Assembly: GCF_020966755.1 (NCBI RefSeq)
Contig: NZ_JAJKFT010000010.1
Span: 1,638,720-1,702,719 of the forward strand
Direction: 5' to 3'
Source: Blastopirellula sediminis
GTDB taxonomy: Bacteria > Planctomycetota > Planctomycetia > Pirellulales > Pirellulaceae
Length of the DNA: 64,000 bases
Part shown: positions 35,294 through 44,950 of the stretch, piece by piece
Position numbering within the stretch: position 1 is the first letter of the stretch
Layout: every line of letters starts with the position of its first letter
The notes under the pieces: generated by a model
The model's input: only the letters and a program-made list of their open reading frames with translations
Told to the model about the DNA's origin: nothing
The model's database searches: none
Position numbers and translations under genes: made by a program

Positions 35294-36157
35294 CTATTTG
35301 GCCGGTTTCGGCGACTTGCCGGCGTCCGGGTTCGGCTTCGAGAGGTCGATCTTGGCGATGCCGGTTCCGGCGTAGCCATCTTTCGGCGTGCCGTCGTCGT
35401 TGAGCGCGTCGAGCGTCCAAAGAACGCCGCGCGAGACGACGCCGAGCCATTCGTCGGTGTTCATCGTTTCGTTGTGATGACCGAGCGTGGTGCCGAAGAC
35501 CTTCGCTTTGCCATACTGGTTGGTCCAGATGACGCTATGGTTCTTGTCGGTGTCCTTGCCGTAGGCCAACGCGAGCGGCTTCATCTGCGGCCATTCTTTT
35601 TCGATTTTGTAGAGTTCGGCGACCGGACGTTTCCAAAGTTCCGGGAAGCCGGCCATGATCGGATGATCAGGCTGCAGATTGACGACGTCGATCGGGTGAT
35701 GGCTTTCGTGGCTGCGCGAGGTGACGCCGAGCAGCTTGCGCCATTCGTCGGTATCGGCGTTGCGATAGCTGTGCATCGAGCAGTGAATGACGATCGCCGG
35801 AACGCCGGTTTCGGTGTGGGCTTTGACGATCCCTTCGACGAACTCGACGTCTTTCACGTCGCCGTAGCATTCGTTGTGAACGACGATGTCGTACGGTTTG
35901 ATCCAGTCGTGATTTTCATAAACCGGCACTTTGATGTCTTTGCCGCTACCGGTCAGCGCGACGTCAAATTCGATGTTGACGCGTTGGCTGAGACCTTCGG
36001 TGATGATCTTCACCTGGTTCGGGTAGTCATGGCAACAACCGCCGGTGATCAAGAGTCCCTTCAGTTTCTTCGGCGCGTCTTCGGCGACGGCCGAAGCGCA
36101 GATCGCCAAAGCGGCGACCAGGGCCCAAGCGGGCGTATACGATTTCAGTCGAGACAT
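35294..36157 (-). CDS. Secreted ThuA-domain protein
   Basis: The 287-residue protein has a signal peptide (ALVAALAICASAVAED) and one ThuA domain: LLITGGCCHDYPNQVKI, DIVVHNECYGDV, AIVIHCSMHSYR, TSRSHESHHPIDVVN and TTLGHHNET. ThuA folds resemble glutamine amidotransferases and occur in trehalose and other sugar catabolism. It lies 39 bases downstream of the DUF1080-ThuA fusion and ends in a strong terminator, so both are one operon. Substrate is unknown. Confidence 0.9.
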   Translation of the reverse strand: MSRLKSYTPAWALVAALAICASAVAEDAPKKLKGLLITGGCCHDYPNQVKIITEGLSQRVNIEFDVALTGSGKDIKVPVYENHDWIKPYDIVVHNECYGDVKDVEFVEGIVKAHTETGVPAIVIHCSMHSYRNADTDEWRKLLGVTSRSHESHHPIDVVNLQPDHPIMAGFPELWKRPVAELYKIEKEWPQMKPLALAYGKDTDKNHSVIWTNQYGKAKVFGTTLGHHNETMNTDEWLGVVSRGVLWTLDALNDDGTPKDGYAGTGIAKIDLSKPNPDAGKSPKPAK

Positions 36158-36196
36158 TCAGGAGTCTCCTGCGGGGCGATGATGGTGTTGGGGCGA

Positions 36197-37714
36197 TTAC
36201 GGAGCGCTGGGAGTGGTGTCGGCGTCAAGATCGCCCAAAGCGAACTGAATGCCGTCGAGGTAGAACGCCAGCATCTGCGGGTTCCAATAGATTTCTTCAC
36301 GATGGCCGAGCGAGCTATAGAAGACGCGGCCCTCTCCCCAGCTGCGGACCCACGAAACGGCGAAGTCGCCGTCGTCGCGACGGATGCTGTCTTTGTTCAT
36401 GTTGGTCTTCTCGGCGTCAAGCGACAGCAGCACGTGCAGCGCCTTGCGCGAGTAAGGATCGCGGAACTGATAGATCTCGTCGACGATCGAGAAATCCTTG
36501 CCGCTGAAGGCGGCCATCAGCGGATGCTGCGGGCTATCGACTTTGATGCCGACCTTTTCGTGCCACGGGTGGGCGTTGAAGTAACCGCCGACCATCTCGC
36601 CGAATTCTTTCCATTGGTAGTTGGCGTCGCTCGCGGCATGAAAACCGACCAGGCCCTTACCGCCGGCGACGAAGTCGAGCAGGCTCTTCTTTAGCTTCGC
36701 TTCCGCTTCTTCGGAAGTCAGCTTCTCGCCGTACTTGGCGGCGATTTGCTCTAGATCTTCCGGCCGCGGTTTGATCCATTCGCCGGTCGTGTTGACCATG
36801 ACGACGGCGTCATACTTTTCCAGGTTGCTCGGCCAGAGGTCGGTCAGGTCTTCGGTGATCGTCGACTTGAAGGCGCCGCTCTTCTCACCAATGATCTGAA
36901 CTGCTCGACCCCCAACGGGGATCGAGCTATGACGGAAGCCGGCGTGACGCAGGAAGACCAGAACGTTCTGGTCTTTCTTCGGCGTCGCGGTCGCTTTGGC
37001 AGGCGCCGCTTCTTCAACCTTTTTCAGTTGGTCGGGCGAGACCAATTCGCGAATGAAGATGTTCTTGAATTCGAGACGATTGCCGTGGTGCTGCAATTCG
37101 ATCTGACCGGTCGGGTAGATCGGCTTGTCCCGTTCCCAGTAGTTTTCCAGGATGACGTTGTCGGTCACCAGCTTGCCGTTCAGCTTCACCGTGACGCGAT
37201 CGCCGATCATCTTGATGTAGAACGTGTTCCACTCGCCAATCGGGTTGTCGGCGATGATCGTCGGCGCCGATTGGTTGTTCTTGTTGTTGTAGAGACCGCC
37301 GGAGCCGACCTTCCAGTGCTCCGGATCCCAGATCTGGATTTGGGGAGCGCCGCGGACGTAGATGCCGCTGTCGCCGTCTTTCAGGATCTTCCAGTCGACG
37401 TACATCTCGAAGTCGGCGTAATCTTTGGCCGTGCAGAGGCTTTGACCTTTGCCGTCGTAGATCAGCACGCCATCTTCGATCGACCAGTGCTCACGCATGC
37501 TGGCGTCCGCTTTTTCTTGTTCAGCGGCCAATTCTTCCGGGCTCATCGCGGCCCGTTTCGGCGGGCTGGCGACCAGGCCTTTCCAGCCGGTGAGATCTTT
37601 TCCGTTGAACAGCGCTTGGAAGCCCTGCGGCGGTTTGACCTCCGTCGAAGGATCGTCGGCCCAGACGGTCGGCGCCGTGATCAGCAAGAGGAGGAGAGCG
37701 AAAGAGCGTTTCAT
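36197..37714 (-). CDS. Secreted DUF1080-ThuA fusion
   Basis: The 505-residue protein has a signal peptide (about 1-19), a DUF1080 domain (about 28-225, FQALFNGKDLTGWKG, DFEMYVDWKILKDGDSGIYV, LQHHGNRLEFKNIFIREL) and a ThuA domain (about 248-495, VLVFLRHAGFRHSSIP, GFHAASDANYQW, EIYQFRDPYSR, YSSLGHREEIYW). DUF1080 has a concanavalin-like fold and members are 3-keto-disaccharide hydrolases. The order DUF1080 then ThuA, followed by a second ThuA gene, suggests a periplasmic sugar-processing operon. A DUF1080 paralogue is at 54214-54879. Confidence 0.93.
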   Translation of the reverse strand: MKRSFALLLLLITAPTVWADDPSTEVKPPQGFQALFNGKDLTGWKGLVASPPKRAAMSPEELAAEQEKADASMREHWSIEDGVLIYDGKGQSLCTAKDYADFEMYVDWKILKDGDSGIYVRGAPQIQIWDPEHWKVGSGGLYNNKNNQSAPTIIADNPIGEWNTFYIKMIGDRVTVKLNGKLVTDNVILENYWERDKPIYPTGQIELQHHGNRLEFKNIFIRELVSPDQLKKVEEAAPAKATATPKKDQNVLVFLRHAGFRHSSIPVGGRAVQIIGEKSGAFKSTITEDLTDLWPSNLEKYDAVVMVNTTGEWIKPRPEDLEQIAAKYGEKLTSEEAEAKLKKSLLDFVAGGKGLVGFHAASDANYQWKEFGEMVGGYFNAHPWHEKVGIKVDSPQHPLMAAFSGKDFSIVDEIYQFRDPYSRKALHVLLSLDAEKTNMNKDSIRRDDGDFAVSWVRSWGEGRVFYSSLGHREEIYWNPQMLAFYLDGIQFALGDLDADTTPSAP

Positions 37715-37804
37715 TAGCAGATTACCTCATGGAAGGGCGGGACTAGGAAGGTGGGATGGGGATGGGTTGCGACGATGCAACCCAAACTATGATAATCGAA
37801 CTCT

Positions 37805-38452
37805 ATGACCGGAGAAACTAAGCCAGATCCGCCCCCGTCCCCCCGGATGCGACGACCCCTCAGTCGTTCGTTCGCCGCGGTCGCTTTCTACCCATCTTTG
37901 CTCTTTAATTGGTCAATGATTCGCCTATTCCGCCGTTGGCGGTGGTGGGATCGGATCGATGAGCACGTCCTGATCGGGGCGCTGCCGACCGAAAAAATTG
38001 CTGGAGAAATCATCGCGGCCGGGGTTACCGCCGTTGTGAACACCTGTCAGGAGTACGCCGGGCCGCTGGCGACCTACGCCAAATCGGGCGTCGAGCAGCT
38101 CCATTTGCCGACGATCGACTTCGTCCCGCCGTCGCTGGAAGACGTCCGCCGCGGGGTCGAATTCATCGATCAGCAGATCGCCGCCGGCAAGCAGGTTTAC
38201 ATTCACTGCAAAGCGGGCAGAGCTCGCAGCGCCACGATCGTCATCTGCTGGCTGATCAAAGCGAAAGACATGACGCCGACCGAGGCGCAACTCTTTCTGA
38301 TGAGCAAACGCCCGCAGACGCTCAAAAGCGTTTATCGCCGTCCGGTGGTCGAGCAGTTCTATCAATGGTGGCTGAGCGAGAAGAAGCGTCTGGCGAAAGA
38401 AGCGGCGCCAGATCGGGTGGAGTCGCCCGACCAGCCGCAACCGCCGGAGTAA
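37805..38452 (+). CDS. PTPMT1-like dual-specificity phosphatase
   Basis: The 215-residue protein has a hydrophobic N-terminal patch (about 24-40) and a dual-specificity phosphatase core with P-loop HCKAGRARSAT (Cys135, Arg141). The context IDEHVLIGALPTEK and VNTCQEYAGP resembles PTPMT1, the phosphatidylglycerophosphate phosphatase of mitochondria, of which a homologue has been described in the planctomycete Rhodopirellula baltica. It would make phosphatidylglycerol at the inner membrane. A protein-tyrosine role is not excluded. ATG 37805 lies 90 bases from the divergent DUF1080-ThuA start. Confidence 0.85.
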   Translation: MTGETKPDPPPSPRMRRPLSRSFAAVAFYPSLLFNWSMIRLFRRWRWWDRIDEHVLIGALPTEKIAGEIIAAGVTAVVNTCQEYAGPLATYAKSGVEQLHLPTIDFVPPSLEDVRRGVEFIDQQIAAGKQVYIHCKAGRARSATIVICWLIKAKDMTPTEAQLFLMSKRPQTLKSVYRRPVVEQFYQWWLSEKKRLAKEAAPDRVESPDQPQPPE

Positions 38453-38560
38453 TCGGCAGTAGAGTTATCGCTAAAATCGTTCGACTCGGCTCGCCAAACT
38501 GGTCAGAAAAGCTACGATATCGGGACGTCTGAACTCACTTTTGACTGCTGAGGATTCGCC

Positions 38561-39550
38561 ATGCTGCGACTGGTCGCGATCGTTTCGCTGCTAACCTTTA
38601 TCGGATGCGGAAGCCCTAAGAACGCCGATCCGGCGGCCGGCGACGATGGTCCCGCTCTGCGTAAGGTGCGACTCGCCCTCAATTGGTTTCCCGAAGCGGA
38701 ACATGGCGGCTTCTACGCCGCACAGCAGCAAGGCTTCTTCGCCGAGGAAGGGCTCGACGTCGAGATCATCCCCGGCGGTCCCGGCGTGCCGGTCATTCAA
38801 CAAGTGGCGTCAGGGAACGTGGAGTTCGCCGTCGCCAACGCCGATCAGGTGATTCTTGGCCGCGCGCAGATGGCCAACGTCGTGGCGCTGATGTCGCCGA
38901 TGGAGAAGAGCCCGCGTTGCATTCTGGTGCACGAGCAGTCTCCCATCAAAACGTTCAACGAGCTGGAGAACTGCACGCTGGCGATGAACGTCGGCCGTTC
39001 GTTCGCCGTCTTCCTGCAAAAGAAGTTGCCGCTGAAGAATGTGCGGATCGTCCCCTACAACGGCAACCTCGCGCAGTTCATCAGCGATCCGAACATGGCC
39101 CAGCAAGCGTACGTCTTCAGCGAACCGTACGTCGCGAAAGAAAAGGGAGTTGCGACCCGCTCGTTGATGATGCACGAACTTGGCTTTAACCCTTACACCA
39201 GCATCCTGATCACCAGCGACGATCTGTTGGACGCGGAAAAGGGGTTGGCCGAAAAGATGACGCGGGCCTGCATCAAAGGGTGGAAGCACTATCTGGAACA
39301 TCCGCAGGAGACGAACAACGTCATCTCTACGCTGAACCCGGAACTGGACGTCGCCGCACTGCAGTTTGGAGCCGAAGCGATCCAGGGGCTTGCGCTGCCG
39401 ACCTCGGACGATCAGTTCGGACGGATGACGCTGGCCCGCTGGACCGAGCTGTTAACGCAAATGGAAGAGGTCGGTATGACGAAGCCGGGGCAGGTTAATC
39501 CGGACGACTGCTTCGCCGTCGACGTCTTCGCGCTGGCGACGCAGCACTAG
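38561..39550 (+). CDS. NMT1/SsuA-type substrate-binding lipoprotein
   Basis: The 329-residue protein has a lipoprotein signal (TFIGCGS) and a NMT1/THI5-like periplasmic binding fold: VRLALNWFPEAEHGGFYAAQ, FFAEEGLDVEIIPGG, GNVEFAVANADQ. Such proteins deliver nitrate, taurine, sulfonates or pyrimidine precursors to ABC importers. No permease or ATPase genes are adjacent, so the ligand is open. Its stop codon directly abuts that of the convergent YyaL gene. Confidence 0.87.
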   Translation: MLRLVAIVSLLTFIGCGSPKNADPAAGDDGPALRKVRLALNWFPEAEHGGFYAAQQQGFFAEEGLDVEIIPGGPGVPVIQQVASGNVEFAVANADQVILGRAQMANVVALMSPMEKSPRCILVHEQSPIKTFNELENCTLAMNVGRSFAVFLQKKLPLKNVRIVPYNGNLAQFISDPNMAQQAYVFSEPYVAKEKGVATRSLMMHELGFNPYTSILITSDDLLDAEKGLAEKMTRACIKGWKHYLEHPQETNNVISTLNPELDVAALQFGAEAIQGLALPTSDDQFGRMTLARWTELLTQMEEVGMTKPGQVNPDDCFAVDVFALATQH

Positions 39551-41476
39551 CTACTCGCCGGTCTTGTTGTTTTCGCGAATGACTTGCTCCGCAGCGACCA
39601 GCAGTCGCGGAGCCGCGGCCGGAGCCAATTCCAACAGCGTCTGCCCGCTGCGGATCGCGCCGATCGCTTGTTCACGTAGCGTCGCGTCATCAAGCTTGTC
39701 GGCCAGGTAAAGCAAGTTGCCGGCCGAGACCGAGTTGCCGCTCGGGATGGCGTCGTCGGTGGGGATCTTCCCGCGAGCGATCACTTCTTCCGCGTCGTCG
39801 GCGGTGAAGTAAAAGCCGCCGAGTCGCGCGTCGCCAAAACGTTCGGTCTGCTCTTTCATCAATCGCGAGGCGGCGTCGAGCCACTTCTGCTCGCCGGTCG
39901 CTTCATGCAGCGCGATCAGGCCGTCGATAAGCATCGCGTAGTCGTTGACGTAGGCCCGAATCTTCGCCTGACCATCTTTGTAGCTTCGCAGCAGCTGGCC
40001 TTCCGGCGACTTGACGTTGGCCAGCAGGAAGTCGGCGTTACGCGCCGCCGCGTCGACGTAATCCTGTCGCTTTAGAATTCGCCCGGCGTCGGCCAGTCCG
40101 GCGATCATCAGCCCGTTCCATTCGGTTAGCGCTTTCGTATCGACGGCGGGGCGAACGCGTTCGGATCGTTTGGCCAACAGCTTTTCGCGCAGCGCTTGCA
40201 GGCGAGTATCCAGTTCTGCTGGCTGAAGCTTCAAGTTCTCCGGCAACTTGGCGATTGACGCTTGCAGCTCCGGCACGAAGTAGGCTTCTTCAAAGTTGGG
40301 AGTTCCGCCGAGCCCATAGACTTGCTTGGCCAACTTCAATTCTTCCGCGTCGAGCAGATCCTGCAGCTCCTTTTGCGACCAACGATAGTACTTTCCCTCG
40401 ATCCCTTCCGAGTCAGCGTCGATCGCCGAGTAGAACTGTCCTTCCGGCCCAGTCATCTCGCTCAGGACGAAGTCGCACGTCTCTTCCGCGACGCGGCGGT
40501 ACTGCGGATTGCCGGTCAGCTGGTACGCTTCGGCATATAGGGAAGCGAGCTGAGCGTTGTCGTAGAGCATCTTCTCGAAGTGCGGAATCCGCCAGAAGCG
40601 ATCGACGCTATACCGATGGAGCCCGCCGCCGATGTGGTCGCGAATGCCGCCGGCTGCGATGCCGTCGAGCGTTACGGTCAGCATCTTCTTCGCTTCGTCG
40701 GAGCCGGACCTTGCCCGAGCGAGCAGATACTGCAGCGTCGCCGGTTCGGGGAATTTCGGTTGGTTGGGATCATCGGCCGAAAAGTTGAAGCCGCCATGTT
40801 CAGGGTCGAAGGTTTCGGCGATCGCGGCGTCGGTCGTCGTCAGCAGTTTCTCGTCGATCGCCATCGGCTGCAGCGTAACCCGCGGGCGAAGCGACTGTTT
40901 GACCAGGTTCGTCAGGCCGTCGCCGCTGGTGCGGAGATCGGCTTCTCGCTCTTCCCACAACTGCGCGACGCGGCGAATGACGGTCAGGAAGCCAACCGGC
41001 ACGTTGCGATCGTTGTCACGAGCGGGCCAGTAAGTGCCGCCGTAAAATGGCTTGCCGTCGGGCGTCAGAAAGACCGACAACGGCCAGCCGCCGCCGCGGG
41101 TCATGATCTGCACTGCCGTCATGTAGACGTGATCGATGTCAGGACGTTCTTCGCGATCGACTTTGATGCAGACGAAATGGGCGTTCAGGAACTTGGCGAT
41201 CTCCTCGTCGCTAAAGCTCTCCCGCTCCATCACATGGCACCAGTGACAGCTCGAGTAGCCGATCGACAGGAAGATCGGCTTGTTCTCCTTCTTCGCCAAC
41301 TCCAGCGCCGCTTCGCCCCACGGATGCCATTCGACCGGATTGTGGGCGTGGGCAAGCAAGTAAGGGCTCGTCTCGCCGGCCAAGTGATTGGCAGGACGTT
41401 TCGGCTCTTCAGCTGACAAGGGGCAAGTCGTCAGGACGAGCGACAGCAGCAGCACAGCGCGAAGCGAGGTAGGCAT
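39551..41476 (-). CDS. Secreted YyaL/DUF255 thioredoxin-fold protein
   Basis: The 641-residue protein has a signal peptide (about 1-22) and a thioredoxin-like domain (about 28-190) with [19 protein letters not shown], whose CHWC stands at the redox motif. It is followed by an alpha/alpha-barrel region with [16 protein letters not shown]. This matches the conserved YyaL/SPATA20 family, whose function is unclear. Most members are cytosolic, so the signal peptide is noteworthy. No operon partner is adjacent. Confidence 0.93.
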   Translation of the reverse strand: MPTSLRAVLLLSLVLTTCPLSAEEPKRPANHLAGETSPYLLAHAHNPVEWHPWGEAALELAKKENKPIFLSIGYSSCHWCHVMERESFSDEEIAKFLNAHFVCIKVDREERPDIDHVYMTAVQIMTRGGGWPLSVFLTPDGKPFYGGTYWPARDNDRNVPVGFLTVIRRVAQLWEEREADLRTSGDGLTNLVKQSLRPRVTLQPMAIDEKLLTTTDAAIAETFDPEHGGFNFSADDPNQPKFPEPATLQYLLARARSGSDEAKKMLTVTLDGIAAGGIRDHIGGGLHRYSVDRFWRIPHFEKMLYDNAQLASLYAEAYQLTGNPQYRRVAEETCDFVLSEMTGPEGQFYSAIDADSEGIEGKYYRWSQKELQDLLDAEELKLAKQVYGLGGTPNFEEAYFVPELQASIAKLPENLKLQPAELDTRLQALREKLLAKRSERVRPAVDTKALTEWNGLMIAGLADAGRILKRQDYVDAAARNADFLLANVKSPEGQLLRSYKDGQAKIRAYVNDYAMLIDGLIALHEATGEQKWLDAASRLMKEQTERFGDARLGGFYFTADDAEEVIARGKIPTDDAIPSGNSVSAGNLLYLADKLDDATLREQAIGAIRSGQTLLELAPAAAPRLLVAAEQVIRENNKTGE

Positions 41477-41651
41477 TGGGCGTCTCGGCGAGAGGTGGTG
41501 GAGGGCCTTGATCGTACCACGAACTCGGCAGGGAAGCGAGTTTTGGGCGACTGCGTCAAATAGGAGAGGATGCGATTGTTATTGACAGGAATTCTCGATT
41601 GTTCAATTATCCCCAAGTATTTTTCCAAAGTTCGCTCTAGGTTTTTAAGAC

Positions 41652-42332
41652 ATGGCCGTTTACTCAAAATCTCACAAGTTCATCTTTATCCACGTACCGA
41701 AGAATGCCGGAAGTACGTTAATCATGAACTACCGAACCAAGGTTTCGCCTGACATTCTGCTGGGCTTTGAAGAGCTAAACGCGGAGCTGGGCTACGAACG
41801 CGATCCCGCGCTTGGCAACCACTTCACCTACCAGATGATCAAGAGCCTGTGCGATCGTCACTCGCTGCCGATCGACTATCAGAACTACTACAAGTTCTGC
41901 GTGGTCCGTAACCCGTGGGAACGGATGGTTTCGTTGTTTCAGCATCGGCTGCGGAAGATCGACGCGACGACCAACGGCGTGCCGCGAAACAGCCCCGAGG
42001 ACAAGGCGTTGCTGAAGCAGGGTTTTGAAGCGTGGTTGTTGACGACGCAGAACGTCTCGGATCGCGTGCTGACGAAGATGTCGCAGTTGGAGTGGATCCG
42101 AAACGACGCCGGCGACATCGTCTGCGATCGCGTAATCGACGTCCGCAACTATGATCAAGAGATCATGGAGACGCTGGAAACGCTACAGATGCCGCGGATT
42201 CCGATGGAGAAGTTCAATGTGAGCGCCAAGGACTCGTCGCAGTACAAGTCGTACTATACGGCCGCGACTCGGGCTCACATCGAAAAGTACTTCGCCGAAG
42301 ACATCGACGTTCTTAAATACTCTTTTTCGTAA
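41652..42332 (+). CDS. Sulfotransferase family 2-like protein
   Basis: The 226-residue protein has the PAPS-binding 5' loop FIHVPKNAGST and the 3' loop VVRNPWERMVSLFQHRL of the carbohydrate (HNK-1/chondroitin) sulfotransferase family. It would move sulfate from PAPS to a glycan hydroxyl. It lacks a membrane helix. Its end overlaps the convergent FkbM gene by 20 bases. Its presence beside FkbM and PhyH-like genes suggests decoration of an exported glycan. Confidence 0.88.
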   Translation: MAVYSKSHKFIFIHVPKNAGSTLIMNYRTKVSPDILLGFEELNAELGYERDPALGNHFTYQMIKSLCDRHSLPIDYQNYYKFCVVRNPWERMVSLFQHRLRKIDATTNGVPRNSPEDKALLKQGFEAWLLTTQNVSDRVLTKMSQLEWIRNDAGDIVCDRVIDVRNYDQEIMETLETLQMPRIPMEKFNVSAKDSSQYKSYYTAATRAHIEKYFAEDIDVLKYSFS

Positions 42333-43155
42333 AGAGGAAATCGCCGTCATGCAGCTGATGGCGTTCCTGCACCGCTCGGACGCCATCCATTTCGTCAACC
42401 ACGCGAACCAGGCTTCCTGATTCGCTGCTGTTGTCGTAGTGGTAGCAGTTGTAGCCCCGTTCAAAGCCGAAGCGGAACACGTCGGCGACGGGATACTTGC
42501 TGAACGGTTCATAGATTTCCAGCAGCAGGTCCGGCGAGTAACGTGCAAGCGTCGCTTCGGCGCCGCGCAAGACGTCCAACTCCGAACCTTCGACGTCGAC
42601 CTTGATGAAGCCGACGTCTTCAATGCCGAGCGAGTCGATCGACTTGACCGGCGTCTTGGTCGAGCGGAATTGCGTCGACGGCTTGAACGACGTTGAGACG
42701 GCGCTCACGTCATGCAGGCCCGAGTTCGACAGCCGCTCGTGATCGACGAAGAAATCAGCTTCGCCGCAAAAGTCGGAAATCGCCAAGTGCTGGACGACGA
42801 TGTTGTCGGCCAGTTGCGAGACGCTTTTCAGTCGTTCGTAGACGACTTCCACCGCCTCGAAGGTATAAACCTGTTTGCAGTGCTGCGCCAGGAAATAGGC
42901 GATGTGCCCGACGTTTCCGCCGACGTCGATGGCGTTCTTCGAGCGATCCAAGAGCGGAGGCAACTGGCTCAGGATCGTCGTCGCCGCGAGCTTTTCGTAC
43001 ACGTCCATTTTGAAATGGCGAATCTTCAGCGCACGTTCCGAGATCGTAACCGCCGCTTCGCTTTCGCTTGGCGCAGGGGCCAGCGCTGGCGTCTGTTTGC
43101 CGCTGAACCAACGAATGACGCGTTTGAACGTGGACGGACTAGCGGTATGGGCCAT
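42313..43155 (-). CDS. FkbM-family methyltransferase
   Basis: The 280-residue protein has the SAM-binding motif AIDVGGNVGHIAYFL, then QVYTFEAVEVVYERL, and the FkbM hallmark VGFIKVDVEGSELDVLRGAE. FkbM enzymes O-methylate sugars or polyketides. ATG 43155 has GGAG 9 bases upstream; a TTG five codons earlier is less likely. It lies 54 bases downstream of the PhyH-like gene on the same strand and overlaps the convergent sulfotransferase by 20 bases. Confidence 0.92.
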   Translation of the reverse strand: MAHTASPSTFKRVIRWFSGKQTPALAPAPSESEAAVTISERALKIRHFKMDVYEKLAATTILSQLPPLLDRSKNAIDVGGNVGHIAYFLAQHCKQVYTFEAVEVVYERLKSVSQLADNIVVQHLAISDFCGEADFFVDHERLSNSGLHDVSAVSTSFKPSTQFRSTKTPVKSIDSLGIEDVGFIKVDVEGSELDVLRGAEATLARYSPDLLLEIYEPFSKYPVADVFRFGFERGYNCYHYDNSSESGSLVRVVDEMDGVRAVQERHQLHDGDFLFTKKSI

Positions 43156-43209
43156 CGGTATGCACTCCAATCGAGCTGGGCGGCTTCGACGCCGCTTACG
43201 TGTACGAGC

Positions 43210-44382
43210 TTATTTCAAGGCGATTTGCAGATTGATTCGCAAGCCGGTTTTGCAGATCCCGCCGCGGTGGAATCCATGGCCAGCGTCAAACAACATGCAG
43301 TTGGCGAAGTCGGACGTGTATTCCTTCTCCGCTTGCAGCAGCTTTGCGCTGAGCGGCGAACCGTCAGGCACCATTCGGCCGAGAATCGCGTTCTTCCGCA
43401 GGATCTGCGGGAACGAAAGTGCGACGCGGCGATGTTCCGGCGTATTGAGATAGTTGCCGGTGCTGTTCCCTTTCGCGACCACCATTTCCAATTCGCTAAA
43501 GCGCCAGCGATGGCTCTTCGGAAAGAAACAGAACGGGCCGGTGTCAGGGGTCACGTCATTCAGGTAAAGAATGACTTTCATGACCGGCTTCGGGTCAAAG
43601 TGGAGACCGACCAGCCGGCTCGTCGTCTGGCAATCTTGCAGCGTTTGCGTGTAGTGCGTGTCGGTCGGAGCGCAAATGTGGAGGCACGCGTGCTTGAAGT
43701 CGAGGTCCGGCACGCGATGGTACTTGGACGCGGCCGACAGCAGGCTGCCGGGGGCGAACGCTTTGTGCAGTTCTTCGAAGAGCACCGCGTCGTCCGCCGG
43801 AAAAATCATTCGCGAACGGTCATAGCCTTGGCTCGGATCGCACAGTTCCGGCGGCTCTTGTGCGACCAACTCGTTGATCGAGCTTTCGAGGTGAGCCCGG
43901 ATGCGGCTGGTGTCGACCTGGCTGGCGAAGACGCCGTCTTCGACCAGGGATTCGTAGGCGGCCGACTTGGGCAAGTCGTCGCGTTTCGTCGTTTCACGCT
44001 GAGCTTTGTGTTGGATGTAGCTGACGCCCATCGAGCGAATGTTCTTCATCTGCGTCTGCAGGATCGTCGTTTCGGCGGCGTTGAACGCGTCGAGTCCGAT
44101 CAGCTGAGCTTGCAGCGACTTGAGGCTCGCTTCAAATCCGGCGACGTCGCAGCCGTTCAAGGCGGCCGCCATCGGGGCGGTGACCGCATCCGCGTTGCGT
44201 AGCGACGGGACCTGCTGAATCTGGCGGCATTCCGGGAAGTCGGCGAGATCCGGCAGGATGACGCCGTGATCGGTCAGATCGAAACGCTCGGCGTAAGTCG
44301 ACGGCTTGTTCGATTTGCCGGAGAAGAAACCTCTTCCGGAGAAGATACGACCAATCCGTTTGCCAATTGCCGCAGGATTCAT
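43210..44382 (-). CDS. PhyH-like Fe(II)/2-oxoglutarate dioxygenase
   Basis: The 390-residue protein has an N-terminal helical region (about 1-190) and a C-terminal double-stranded beta-helix: LVGLHFDPKPVMKVILYLND gives the HxD metal motif, CFFPKSHRW follows, and GHGFHRGGICKTGLRINLQI gives the distal His and the Arg that binds 2-oxoglutarate. It resembles phytanoyl-CoA dioxygenases, probably hydroxylating an envelope metabolite. It is followed by FkbM after 54 bases, likely one operon. Confidence 0.8.
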   Translation of the reverse strand: MNPAAIGKRIGRIFSGRGFFSGKSNKPSTYAERFDLTDHGVILPDLADFPECRQIQQVPSLRNADAVTAPMAAALNGCDVAGFEASLKSLQAQLIGLDAFNAAETTILQTQMKNIRSMGVSYIQHKAQRETTKRDDLPKSAAYESLVEDGVFASQVDTSRIRAHLESSINELVAQEPPELCDPSQGYDRSRMIFPADDAVLFEELHKAFAPGSLLSAASKYHRVPDLDFKHACLHICAPTDTHYTQTLQDCQTTSRLVGLHFDPKPVMKVILYLNDVTPDTGPFCFFPKSHRWRFSELEMVVAKGNSTGNYLNTPEHRRVALSFPQILRKNAILGRMVPDGSPLSAKLLQAEKEYTSDFANCMLFDAGHGFHRGGICKTGLRINLQIALK

Positions 44383-44544
44383 CGAAACATCCTTACTTCG
44401 ATAACTCGGGTCGTCGTCTTCGCCAATGCGAATCTGCAGACTGGGAGATGACGCTAATGGGGGCGCTGAGCCTGAGAGTCTGCGAAATTACGCCAATCGT
44501 CGCAAGATCAAAACGGCCGGCGCCAGCAGAGGGCGGCAGTGCGC

Positions 44545-44577
44545 AAAAAACACGCGGCCCGGGAGGCGCCGCGTGTT
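44545..44577 (-). terminator. Terminator after FHA gene
   Basis: A 10-base stem (44549-44558 with 44568-44577, AACACGCGGC/GCCGCGTGTT) with a 9-base loop is followed on the minus strand by six T (44545-44550). It lies 32 bases past the FHA stop. Confidence 0.9.
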
Positions 44578-44608
44578 GGCGTTGCTGTAAGTTTGAGCGT
44601 CCAGGACG

Positions 44609-44950
44609 CTAGTCGAGGATCGCGCGGAAGGTGACGTCGCCGATGGTCAGCAGCTGCCCGGGCTCCCACTGGGCCAGGTCGATCCGGTCACGATTGACGA
44701 ACGTGCCGTTCTCCGATCCCAGGTCGCGGACCAGAACCTGATCGCCGCGGACCAAAATATCGCAGTGCTCATCCGCAACCAGCGGATGGCTGAGCTGCAG
44801 GCTGGCGCTTGAGCTGCGGCCAATGCGCGCCGGCAGCGGCAGCGTCATTTCCTGCGAGCCAAGCTCGCCGCCGATCACTTCCAGACGAAGGACGCGAGCC
44901 TTCGGCTGCGAAGCCGCAGTCGGAGCGAATTGTCTTTTGGACGCGATCAT
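44609..44950 (-). CDS. FHA-domain protein
   Basis: The 113-residue protein is a single forkhead-associated domain: LPLPARIGRSSSASLQLSHP, then VADEHCDILV and RDLGSENGTFVNRDRI. FHA domains bind phosphothreonine peptides, usually downstream of Ser/Thr kinases. The GRS...S.H and NGT residues are present, though the phosphate-binding SRxH pattern is changed to VADEH. No kinase is adjacent. It stands alone with its own terminator. Confidence 0.9.
   Translation of the reverse strand: MIASKRQFAPTAASQPKARVLRLEVIGGELGSQEMTLPLPARIGRSSSASLQLSHPLVADEHCDILVRGDQVLVRDLGSENGTFVNRDRIDLAQWEPGQLLTIGDVTFRAILD

Noticed and set aside
38453-38560. Possible TPP riboswitch before the NMT1-like lipoprotein gene
   Set aside because: The conserved CUGAGA core and paired arms are not found in the short leader.
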